DNA of 64,000 nt, taken from positions 1-64,000 of the forward strand of contig NZ_JAPHOQ010000007.1 of NCBI RefSeq assembly GCF_026191355.1. The letters run 5' to 3'. Shown in pieces: positions 1-7,614 of the stretch (positions are counted from its first letter, which is position 1; each line of letters opens with the position of its first letter). Origin of the DNA: Legionella sheltonii. Its GTDB lineage: Bacteria > Pseudomonadota > Gammaproteobacteria > Legionellales > Legionellaceae. The notes under the pieces are model-generated. The model ran no database searches. It had not been told where the DNA came from and was given only the letters and a program-made list of their open reading frames with translations. Position numbers and translations under genes: made by a program.

Positions 1-161
1 CTCTTTTTTTGAAAAAAATGAATTATAAATACGCTTCATTCCATAGATGAACATATATTAATGTAGTAGTGAATTTTCAAATCTCAAGCGTCATTGAGAA
101 TTATTTTCTAGCAAGACTGGCTATCCTTAATTTTTTTTGTTAATCTTCGCGATTCAACTAT

Positions 162-271
162 GGTGGCTCTATTGGTCCCTTCGCGGCGATAGATCGTGAA
201 CCCCGTCAGGCCCGGAAGGGAGCAGCGGTAACGATTGATTCGAGCGCCGAGGTGTGGCTCTTAGAGCTACC
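162..271 (+). ncRNA. ffs: 4.5S signal recognition particle RNA
   Basis: This is the RNA core of the bacterial signal recognition particle, which with Ffh delivers nascent membrane proteins to FtsY. The conserved domain IV hairpin is visible around GTCAGGCCCGGAAGGGAGCAG at about 204-225. The ends pair: GGTGGCTCT at 162-170 with AGAGCTACC at 263-271, with one G-U wobble. The length of about 110 nt fits the short gammaproteobacterial form. It lies 21 nt upstream of dnaX on the same strand. The exact ends are inferred from pairing. Confidence 0.95.
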
Positions 272-292
272 GCCCAACTTGTGAAAACATGT

Positions 293-1954
293 ATGAGCTA
301 TCTGGCACTTGCCCGTAAATGGCGACCACGCACATTTTCCCAACTGGTTGGCCAAGACCACATAAATAAGGCATTAATTAATGCGCTGAATCTGCAGCGA
401 TTACATCATGCCTATCTCTTTACTGGCACTCGCGGAGTAGGCAAGACGAGTATTGCCCGTATTTTAGCTAAATCACTGAATTGCGAGAAAGGAATCAGCT
501 CTGAACCCTGTTTGCAATGCAACATCTGCAATGCAATTGAACAGGGCCGATTTATTGACTTAATCGAAATTGATGGTGCATCCAAAACTCGCGTCGAAGA
601 CACGCGTGACTTATTAGATAACGTACAATATGCACCTGCTATTGGTCGTTTTAAAATTTATTTAATTGATGAAGTGCATATGCTCTCTCAGCATAGTTTT
701 AACGCCCTTCTAAAAACACTCGAAGAACCACCAGCACATGTTAAATTCATTTTAGCGACAACTGATCCTCAAAAACTACCAGTGACTGTCTTATCTCGTT
801 GTCTGCAATTTAATCTAAAGCACTTAGCTACGGAATTAATCAGTCAACATTTGCAGTTGATTCTTAAAGAGGAACAATTTGATTTTGAAATTCAAGCTGT
901 AGATATATTAGCTCAAGCGGCACGCGGCAGTATGCGAGACGCCTTAAGTCTTTTGGATCAAGCCATTACCGGCTGTGATACTCAATTAACAGCCCATGAT
1001 ATCAAAATGATATTAGGCTATACCCAAAGCGATTATGCACTGCTACTGCTGCACGCTTTAGCGGAACAAAATGCCGCCAGTGTTTTAAAAATTAGCCAGC
1101 AGATCGCCATTGAAGGCGGTCATTTTCAGTATGTTCTGGATGAGCTGCTTAACTATCTTCACCAAATAGCTATCTACCAAATGATTGGTGATAATAATCC
1201 CTTAATTAAGCCTCCTTCAGAAGTGATAACTCTAGCACAACACATTTCAGCTGAGGACATCCAACTTTTTTATCAAATTGGGCTTAAGGGACGCGAAGAA
1301 ATACATCTCGCCCCCACTTTAGTCATTGGCTTTAATATGACCATGCTACGCATGCTAACTTTCAGACCCGCTCCTAAGGAAGCGTTTCCACCTTTGGCGT
1401 CCTATACAAATATTTTGCCGCCCCCACAAAATTCATTGTCACAAACGCAAGTTTCAGTGAATGTTCCAGAGACAGAAACTCAGAACCTAGCCAATAATGG
1501 TGTTGCTTCCGATGTTCAAGATGTTCAAGAAGAAAAGGAAAACACGCCACAGCAGACGAATCATGAAGATAAAGATTGGGCCCATATTATCCCTCATCTG
1601 AAACTTACTGGTTTAGCACTCAATGCGGCAGAGAATGCGGAATTAATTGCAAAGGATGGACGAGAAATCACGTTACGTGTGGCCAAAGGACATCAGTCCT
1701 TATTTACTCCAACGGTGTTCTCACGCCTTGAAGCAGCTCTAGGTCAATATTACCAGAATCCGATAAAAATTATTTTAAACAGTGATGAGTCGGTGCAAGC
1801 CTCTCCTGCTCAGCAGAAAGAGCAAGCAGCCCAACAAAAACAGCACAAAGCAGAAATAGCATTGAGCAATGATCCGATGTTCCAGCAACTTCAGCAAGAA
1901 TTTTCAGCGGAACTGGTCAAAAATTCTATTGTCCCGCTAAAAGATGACTTATAA
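293..1954 (+). CDS. dnaX: DNA polymerase III subunit tau/gamma (clamp loader)
   Basis: DnaX is the ATPase of the clamp loader that puts the beta sliding clamp on DNA and couples the polymerase cores. From the ATG at 293 the protein has 553 residues and opens MSYLALARKWRP. It shows the Walker A motif GTRGVGKTS, a four-cysteine zinc site (CEKG..CLQCNIC), the Walker B-like DEVHMLS and the SRC arginine-finger segment, then a charged, glutamine-rich linker and a tau-type C-terminal domain. An in-frame GTG at 254 would lie inside the SRP RNA, so the ATG is preferred. I found no A-AAA-AAG slippery site, so a shorter gamma made by frameshifting is not supported. It starts the dnaX-ybaB-recR cluster. 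Confidence 0.96.
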   Translation: MSYLALARKWRPRTFSQLVGQDHINKALINALNLQRLHHAYLFTGTRGVGKTSIARILAKSLNCEKGISSEPCLQCNICNAIEQGRFIDLIEIDGASKTRVEDTRDLLDNVQYAPAIGRFKIYLIDEVHMLSQHSFNALLKTLEEPPAHVKFILATTDPQKLPVTVLSRCLQFNLKHLATELISQHLQLILKEEQFDFEIQAVDILAQAARGSMRDALSLLDQAITGCDTQLTAHDIKMILGYTQSDYALLLLHALAEQNAASVLKISQQIAIEGGHFQYVLDELLNYLHQIAIYQMIGDNNPLIKPPSEVITLAQHISAEDIQLFYQIGLKGREEIHLAPTLVIGFNMTMLRMLTFRPAPKEAFPPLASYTNILPPPQNSLSQTQVSVNVPETETQNLANNGVASDVQDVQEEKENTPQQTNHEDKDWAHIIPHLKLTGLALNAAENAELIAKDGREITLRVAKGHQSLFTPTVFSRLEAALGQYYQNPIKIILNSDESVQASPAQQKEQAAQQKQHKAEIALSNDPMFQQLQQEFSAELVKNSIVPLKDDL

Positions 1955-1994
1955 TATAATGAATTTTTAAACCTAAATATATGAGGCCTTAATA

Positions 1995-2333
1995 ATGGAT
2001 ATGAATCAAAATCTTGGCAACCTGATGAAAGAAGCGCAAAAAATGCAACAACGTATGCAAGAAGCGCAACAACAACTAAGTCAATTAGTAGTCACTGGTG
2101 AAGCTGGTGGTGGTATGGTTGTTATTAAAATGAATGGCCGACATGATGCTACCGAAGTGAAAATCAAACCTACAATGATGGAAGAAGATGTAGAAATGTT
2201 GGAAGATTTAGTTGCTGCCGCAATTAATGATGCCGTACGAAAAATTGAAAAAGCATCTAAAGAAAAAATCAGTCAATTAACCGCGGGTCTCAATATTCCA
2301 ACTGACCTAATGGGTGAAGGCGATAAGGAATAA
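1995..2333 (+). CDS. ybaB: YbaB/EbfC family nucleoid-associated protein
   Basis: This 112-residue protein belongs to the YbaB/EbfC family of small dimeric DNA-binding proteins that coat the nucleoid. The start [26 protein letters not shown] is the typical N-terminal helix, followed by the glycine-rich strand turn (TGEAGGGMV) and a helical end with [11 protein letters not shown]. The gene sits 40 bp after dnaX and 8 bp before recR, the conserved dnaX-ybaB-recR order, which suggests a link to replication or repair. The start has GAGG about 9 nt upstream. Confidence 0.95.
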   Translation: MDMNQNLGNLMKEAQKMQQRMQEAQQQLSQLVVTGEAGGGMVVIKMNGRHDATEVKIKPTMMEEDVEMLEDLVAAAINDAVRKIEKASKEKISQLTAGLNIPTDLMGEGDKE

Positions 2334-2341
2334 TCCTAACG

Positions 2342-2935
2342 ATGGATATGCTAAACCGCCTGGTAGAAGCGCTACGCTGTCTGCCAGGCGTAGGTCCCAA
2401 ATCAGCACAGCGTATGGTGTTTCATTTACTCCAGCATCAAAGACAGAGAGGGTTACACCTTGCCTCATGTCTAGAGCAAGCGATGAACAACATTCATCAT
2501 TGTGAACGCTGTGCTAATTATACAGAACAAACAGTTTGTACTCTCTGCCAAAATCCAAATCGGGATTCCTCCTTACTTTGTGTCGTAGAAAGCCCAGCTG
2601 ATGTATCTGCTATAGAACAAAGCAACGCGTTTCAAGGGAAGTACTTCGTTCTCATGGGAAAAATATCTCCACTTGATGGATTAGGACCAGAAGACATTGG
2701 ATTACCCCGACTTAAAAACCTTATCATCCAAGAACAAGTTAAAGAAGTGATATTGGCGTTAAGCCCCAGTATAGAAGGACAAACGACCATTCATTTTATT
2801 CACCAGCTTTTGCATAATCTGCCAATCAATATTACTCAATTGGCGCATGGTATTCCTTCTGGTGGAGAATTAGAGTTTTTAGATGGCAACACCATAGGGA
2901 ACGCCCTTCGCAACAGAGCAATAATTCATGTTTAA
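2342..2935 (+). CDS. recR: Recombination protein RecR
   Basis: RecR acts with RecO (and RecF) to load RecA at single-stranded gaps. The 197-residue protein has all family parts in order: helix-hairpin-helix (LPGVGPKSAQRM, about 15-26), a four-cysteine zinc finger (CERC...CTLC, about 54-70), a Toprim domain beginning LCVVESPADV, and the C-terminal Walker-like segment with LAHGIPSGGELEFLD. Length matches the family. The last 8 nt overlap the next gene, so translation of the two may be coupled. Confidence 0.97.
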   Translation: MDMLNRLVEALRCLPGVGPKSAQRMVFHLLQHQRQRGLHLASCLEQAMNNIHHCERCANYTEQTVCTLCQNPNRDSSLLCVVESPADVSAIEQSNAFQGKYFVLMGKISPLDGLGPEDIGLPRLKNLIIQEQVKEVILALSPSIEGQTTIHFIHQLLHNLPINITQLAHGIPSGGELEFLDGNTIGNALRNRAIIHV

Positions 2936-3770
2936 AACAGTATTCCGCAGTAAATATCTTCTTATACTAATGCTTCTCATATCAGGGTTAGCAAATGCAT
3001 CTTTTTATAAAAATTTATGGCCAAAATGGGAAGTAAATAACCCTTTATCAAACGAAGTGATTTCTCATAAACTTTGGCAAGATTTTCTAAATCGTCGTAT
3101 TGTTACCAATGAAGAAAATATCAATCTGGTTGATTATGCCCACATGACTCAAACAGACTTAAATTTACTTAAGGACTATTTAAAGAGCATGTCTGAAGTA
3201 AATATTGATAATTACAATCGCGATGAACAATTGGCGTATTGGATTAATGTATACAATGCTCTTACGGTGCAAATTATAGCTAATTATTATCCAGTTACTT
3301 CAATCCAAGAAATTAATATTTCACCCGGATTATTCAGTATAGGCCCCTGGGGAGCTAATCTAATCACGGTAAAAGACACTTCTTTAACTTTAGATGATAT
3401 TAATAACCGCATCATCAGAGCGATTTGGAATGATCCTCGCACTCATTATACCTTAAGTAATGGCACGATTGGCGCACCTAATCTTAGTAGAAAAATCTAT
3501 CAAGGAAAAATGCTTGAAGAACAATTAAATCAAGCTGCCTCAAATTACATTAACTCACTTAGAGGAGTTAATGTAATTGAAGGAAAACTCATTATCTCTA
3601 AATTATACGATTGGTATGAAGAGGATTTTGGTGGAAGCAAACAAGATATCATTTTTCATTTAGTACAATTCGCTAAAGAACCTTTACTAAGCCAACTTAA
3701 ACACATAAACACCATTGACAGTTACATTTATAATTGGCATATAAACAGCCCTTCTCATGATCTGGAATAG
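2928..3770 (+). CDS. Secreted DUF547 domain protein
   Basis: A 280-residue protein with a clear N-terminal signal peptide: basic MFKTVFRSK, then a hydrophobic run ending LANA at about residue 24. The mature part contains the DUF547 core EQLAYWINVYNALTV (about residues 98-112). DUF547 proteins occur in bacteria and plants; their biochemical role is not established. It starts inside the 3' end of recR (8 nt overlap), so it is probably expressed with the recombination cluster, although a periplasmic product has no evident link to recombination. Confidence 0.85.
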   Translation: MFKTVFRSKYLLILMLLISGLANASFYKNLWPKWEVNNPLSNEVISHKLWQDFLNRRIVTNEENINLVDYAHMTQTDLNLLKDYLKSMSEVNIDNYNRDEQLAYWINVYNALTVQIIANYYPVTSIQEINISPGLFSIGPWGANLITVKDTSLTLDDINNRIIRAIWNDPRTHYTLSNGTIGAPNLSRKIYQGKMLEEQLNQAASNYINSLRGVNVIEGKLIISKLYDWYEEDFGGSKQDIIFHLVQFAKEPLLSQLKHINTIDSYIYNWHINSPSHDLE

Positions 3771-3942
3771 ATAGACTCACGCCATCTCGAGTATCACAGG
3801 GATCTCCCTCCAAACGTTTCGCTACTGAGAGAAGATTACTCGTTATACTTGGGATAAAGCTGATGTTCAACACGCTAAAATCAAATCATTTTGGTCAATC
3901 TTACCCAGTGCAAATAGCTCTAAAAATCGCAATAAAAATTAC

Positions 3943-3970
3943 TTTAAACTAAGAAAAACAAGAGTATACT
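3943..3970 (+). promoter_or_regulatory. Candidate promoter of the interrupted small gene
   Basis: A TTTAAA / TATACT pair with a 16-nt spacer lies just left of the insertion sequence. Before the insertion it would have stood about 40 bp upstream of the ribosome binding site of the 56-residue ORF at 5151. The -10 box is good and the -35 box weak. Confidence 0.35.
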
Positions 3971-3983
3971 CGCCTATTTATCA

Positions 3984-4004
3984 TGAGGAGCTCATGTTAC
4001 GCAC
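3984..4004. repeat. Left target duplication and terminal inverted repeat
   Basis: Target duplication TGAGGAG (3984-3990) followed by inverted repeat CTCATGTTACGCAC (3991-4004). Confidence 0.9.
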
Positions 4005-5135
4005 GATCTATTTTAAGCAGCCATATTTTTAAGCTCCCGCCATGCAAGCTGATTTGCTCTAAGGATCAATCTGTACTTAATGGCAAAATGATTTAATTGA
4101 GTTTTTATCTTCAACAATTCCAGCTTGCAGTATGCAATAATAGAAGCATAAATATGATTACACTGAGTTTTAACGGTTCGAGTGGGCGACTTGGTTAAGC
4201 TTGCATTTTGCTTAATTGATTTGTGATACTCTTCAATCCGCCACCGTTTCTGGTACACTTCATAAAGACGTTCGGCACTACTTGGCATGTCATTAGAAAC
4301 AAGATAGAGAATTCCTGTTGAACCGTTTTCGTTTTTGAACACTTTTTTCAGGAGCCTCACGGGGAAGTCTAGGCCTTTAAGCCAGACTGTGGGCTACATC
4401 CTCTTCTAATTCTAAAGCTCTTACTTGTTGGTACCGTCCGTTTTTGGCCTCGTTTTCAGATAAAGCTAACGTGCGGTTAGATTTAATCCCAATGATAAAC
4501 GATTTTTGAAGGTCTTTATGGATGTGAACCATATTGGCCTTCGAGCCAAACCAGTTGTCTGCAAGCACATAATCAAACATCACTTTATTGGTAATGGCCT
4601 GAGTAATCAGGTTTTGAAATAATTGATTTTTGGTAACCGATGATTTTCTTCTGGCTTGTTTGGTTTTAATATCACAATAGGCAACATCTTTTTTAATCAC
4701 CTCATACCCTATGGGTACACTGAAGTCAGCATAGCGAACCATGCATGACAAGATGTTGATTCCTTTGAGCACGCTCCCTTTAGCATGAGAGTAATGCCAA
4801 CAATTAATTTCATTCTCATCCGTGTAGGGTTTCTCTTCGATGGAGTCATCCAGTATTAAGACACCACCAACCGTTTCTTGCGACCTCACTGGCTTTTTTA
4901 CATAGCGCCAAAGGATTTTGAATCAAAAGACTCAAAACGAAGAAATCGAGTCACCTTGTCATACGCAAATGCTCCATCAACCAAATCAGATAATCCGGTG
5001 GCTGTCGCATATTTGTTCTGACAAATTAAATAATCACTATAAAGATCAAGCATATCCATTTAACTTCCTCCCTAAAATAAGGACGAAATTCTAATGCTTT
5101 TTATTCAAACTACAAGGTCATGTGCGTAACATGAG
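3991..5135 (-). mobile_element. IS4-family insertion sequence (decayed)
   Basis: The element is 1145 bp. Perfect 14-bp terminal inverted repeats, CTCATGTTACGCAC, lie at 3991-4004 and, inverted, at 5122-5135. The 7-bp direct repeat TGAGGAG flanks them (3984-3990 and 5136-5142) and is the target duplication. It carries one transposase on the minus strand with the IS4 YREK signature (Y-x2-R-x3-E-x6-K in the segment from YQKRWRIEEYHKSIK). Two frameshifts break that gene, so the copy is probably not autonomous. The subgroup is unknown; a 7-bp duplication suits IS4 relatives such as the ISPepr1 group. Confidence 0.9.
4013..5059 (-). pseudogene. IS4-family transposase, two frameshifts
   Basis: The reading frame begins at an ATG at 5059 behind the strong ribosome binding site GGGAGGAAG. 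The first piece runs to a TAA at 4898 (53 residues, starting MDMLDLYSDYL). The frame then shifts into the piece 4377-4889, which holds the first catalytic aspartate region (VLILDDSIEEKPYTDE) and the second (LADNWFGSKAN). A second shift near 4385 leads into 4013-4360, with the YREK box and catalytic glutamate (RWRIEEYHKS). Joined, the pieces make a near full-length DDE transposase of about 345 residues. The shifts could be decay or, less likely, sequencing errors. Confidence 0.88.
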
Positions 5136-5142
5136 TGAGGAG
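5122..5142. repeat. Right terminal inverted repeat and target duplication
   Basis: Inverted repeat GTGCGTAACATGAG (5122-5135) followed by target duplication TGAGGAG (5136-5142). The duplication is part of the ribosome binding site of the ORF at 5151. Confidence 0.9.
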
Positions 5143-5150
5143 GTGAAAAA

Positions 5151-5321
5151 ATGAATCGTGGTGGATTTTCATGGAAAAGATTGGTTGGCATCTCGGCCCT
5201 TAAAGCTAAAATTTCACGAAAAATTGGTATTCCACTGACTCAATCAGGTAGGGAAAGAAAGCTAGGCGCTTTAATCATTAAATATTTGCGTTCATTTCTT
5301 TTAGAAGCAAAGAAAAAATAA
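5151..5321 (+). CDS. Small basic protein of unknown function (56 aa)
   Basis: An ATG preceded by the strong ribosome binding site GAGGAGGTG opens a 56-residue frame starting MNRGGFSWKRLVGISALKAK and ending EAKKK. It is rich in Lys/Arg, has a glycine/tryptophan N-terminal motif (RGGFSWKR), a central segment SRKIGIPLTQSGRERK and an amphipathic C-terminal helix. I see no signal peptide or membrane segment. I cannot name a family. The ribosome binding site and protein-like composition support a real gene. The insertion sequence directly upstream has separated it from its likely promoter near 3943-3970, so it may be silent or read from the IS. Confidence 0.6.
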   Translation: MNRGGFSWKRLVGISALKAKISRKIGIPLTQSGRERKLGALIIKYLRSFLLEAKKK

Positions 5322-5477
5322 TCAAGCGAATTAATCCTCTAGACCTGTGAAGCCTTTTCAAGATTGAGATAAAATGATGTGGCCTTAGAGCACCGATACA
5401 CAGTACATAAAGTATTCGAATATCGGTACTTAAATCGCCTCATTTGCTAAAATATTAGCGTTGCCAACAGGCTTCAA

Positions 5478-6581
5478 TTAATCAGAACATTCAATAGATT
5501 GAAATAATTGTTCGATCACATTATCTGGAGTGATGGGAGTTTGTTGATAAATTCTTATTACTCTAAACACTGCATCGCGATTACGATCACCTACATCGAT
5601 GTTTCGATTAGCTAAATCATACGTATAAGTTGCAGCAAGCAAATGTCTATTTTTTAATTCGATTCGTAATGCTTCCAGAACACAGCATAAAGCATCAAAT
5701 ACTTTCAGCACCGTAATTCTTTCTTCTGTGTTTAGAATGGGTAACCAGTCGAATGCACTGCCTTGTACGATTTTATAAAAAGTATAAAGCAAACAGCAAG
5801 TATCCTCATTAGCAAAATAACCGTATAAATCCAAACATTCTGCAGAAGAACATTGATGGTACAAAACCACCATTTTTTCTCGAAAAATAACGGCACGTTG
5901 TTCTTGTTCTATAACTTCGGATAATAGACTTTGCTGTAGCATCATCACGGCATCGATTAAACGATTTGGATTAAATGAGAATTTATAGGCCCGCTTAAGA
6001 TCATGTAACCAATCACTAGCCTCAGTTTTTTCCTGACTTAGGCTCACATTTACTCTAAGTTTTTTAACAGCCGCCTGTATCAGTTGCCTGTGCTCTTCAT
6101 TGATCTCGATGAGGATATCTTGAGGAGGTTCTTCATTATGTAAGAAATAATCAACAGTTGGAGTTAAATCATTTTTTAAGGCAACTCTATATAATTGTTG
6201 TTGTATTGATTCAATGTAATGATGCAATACCCCTAAACGCATTTGCACCGAAATGAGCTTTTCCGGATGTATTACATCAGTAAATAATTTATCCGGGTAG
6301 AACTTGTAGAAGAAAATGGCATTAACCAAAGCAGCAAACTCTGGATTAGAAAAATATTCCAATACCATCTGTAGTTTCTCAACATTCCACTCATCAAATA
6401 GAGTAGTCCAAGTAACCAGCACCTCATCATTTTTATTCAAAAAATCAACCAGTCCTTCCATCCACAAATTAAATTGTCGCTTCGAGAATAATTGATGTGC
6501 TTCTTGCGACTGAGGATGGACTTGTTTCCGGGCCTGTTCTACAACAAACCAATTTGAAAATGGAGCACTTTTATGATTCAT
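5478..6581 (-). CDS. Hypothetical protein, 367 aa, soluble and helical
   Basis: I do not recognise this protein. It starts at an ATG with an excellent AAGGAGAGAGG just upstream. No signal peptide or membrane helix is visible; the sequence is leucine/glutamate rich and mainly alpha-helical, with clustered aromatics (AIFFYKFYPDKLF, about residues 88-100) and several cysteines in the second half (CSSAECLDLYGYF and DTCCLLYTFYK). The tail is short and acidic (QLFQSIECSD). It is divergent from the response regulator at 6810 across a 228-bp gap. A cytoplasmic or translocated protein of a Legionella-restricted family is possible but not shown. Confidence 0.75.
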   Translation of the reverse strand: MNHKSAPFSNWFVVEQARKQVHPQSQEAHQLFSKRQFNLWMEGLVDFLNKNDEVLVTWTTLFDEWNVEKLQMVLEYFSNPEFAALVNAIFFYKFYPDKLFTDVIHPEKLISVQMRLGVLHHYIESIQQQLYRVALKNDLTPTVDYFLHNEEPPQDILIEINEEHRQLIQAAVKKLRVNVSLSQEKTEASDWLHDLKRAYKFSFNPNRLIDAVMMLQQSLLSEVIEQEQRAVIFREKMVVLYHQCSSAECLDLYGYFANEDTCCLLYTFYKIVQGSAFDWLPILNTEERITVLKVFDALCCVLEALRIELKNRHLLAATYTYDLANRNIDVGDRNRDAVFRVIRIYQQTPITPDNVIEQLFQSIECSD

Positions 6582-6809
6582 CCTCTCTCCTTGAGCGATG
6601 TCTTCAGATAATGTATTTTCTTAGCAGGGGAAAATGTAATGCTCTATTCCTCTCAGGAAATATTTTATAATAGAACCGACTTACAGCAGCATAGAAAATC
6701 GATGGGCTTTCAGCTACTTTTTCTAGGATAATATCGAAAATAATTGCAAGTCTATATTAATCTTGACAAAATTATAGCGAATAGTGCTTAAAAAATCGGG
6801 AATAAATTA

Positions 6810-7532
6810 ATGCCGCAACCCAGTTATCTATTATTTATTGATAACGATCCTGTGAGTGAGGATCTCAAAAAATACTTTGCTCAATTTAATATAAATATCG
6901 TGCAGCAACATCAATTAACTCCCATTCAAAACGGGTTAGGGAAAGTTGTTGCCATTTTAATTAGCTGGTCTATTTTAAAAAATAGACCGCAGGCAATTCA
7001 TCAATTTTATACAGATTATCCAGTACCTTTATTGATTATTAATGATACACCAGATGAGGAAGCCTGCATCAAAGTACTCGAAGCTGGGGCAGATGATTTT
7101 ATTGTAAAGCCACTATTACCAAGAGAACTTCATGCACGCGTTAGTGCAATTAATCGACGGGTGTTACGTGCACAACAACAATCGGATCATGAGAAAGAGG
7201 TTCTTGTTTTTGCCAATTGGCGGCTTTATCCTGCATCCAGGCAAGTGTTCAGTAATGCGAATGAAGAATTATCATTAAGCGCTGGGGAATATGATTTGCT
7301 ACTTACTTTTGTGCAACAACCCCAACGAATTTTGGATCGCGAACTCCTCCTGCAGATCACGAAAAACAGTGATTTAAATCCTTTTGATCGCAGAATTGAT
7401 GTGCAAATAAGCAGGCTTCGCCAAAAGATAGAAGTTGATGCAAAAAAACCCGCCTTAATCAAAACCATTCGCAATGGAGGGTATATGTTCACAGCACAAG
7501 TAGTTACCTTAAAACAAAGTGATGAAATATAG
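6810..7532 (+). CDS. OmpR-type response regulator with degenerate receiver
   Basis: A 240-residue two-domain regulator: receiver-like domain (about 5-118) and winged-helix DNA-binding domain of the OmpR/PhoB class (about 130-232; LSAGEYDLLLTFV, RRIDVQISRLRQKI, IRNGGYMF). The acidic pair (D11, D13) and the conserved lysine (K100 in IVKP) are present. The strand that should end with the phosphoacceptor aspartate reads VVAILISW (47-53), with S52 in its place, and the usual Thr/Ser switch position is Asn/Asp. Regulation by ordinary phosphorylation is therefore doubtful. It precedes the kinase at 7615 by 82 bp and could be its transcriptional partner. Confidence 0.9.
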   Translation: MPQPSYLLFIDNDPVSEDLKKYFAQFNINIVQQHQLTPIQNGLGKVVAILISWSILKNRPQAIHQFYTDYPVPLLIINDTPDEEACIKVLEAGADDFIVKPLLPRELHARVSAINRRVLRAQQQSDHEKEVLVFANWRLYPASRQVFSNANEELSLSAGEYDLLLTFVQQPQRILDRELLLQITKNSDLNPFDRRIDVQISRLRQKIEVDAKKPALIKTIRNGGYMFTAQVVTLKQSDEI

Positions 7533-7614
7533 CAGGTTAACACATCCGCTGAATTACTTTTAAATATATTGTATATATTTTATACTTAGTATACACGGAT
7601 TGTGAGGTGCTGCA

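Noticed and set aside
254..292. GTG start for dnaX at 254
   Set aside because: It lies in the SRP RNA and adds 13 non-conserved residues; the ATG at 293 matches the family start.
293..1954. Programmed frameshift in dnaX making gamma
   Set aside because: No A-AAA-AAG slippery heptamer with a following hairpin was found.
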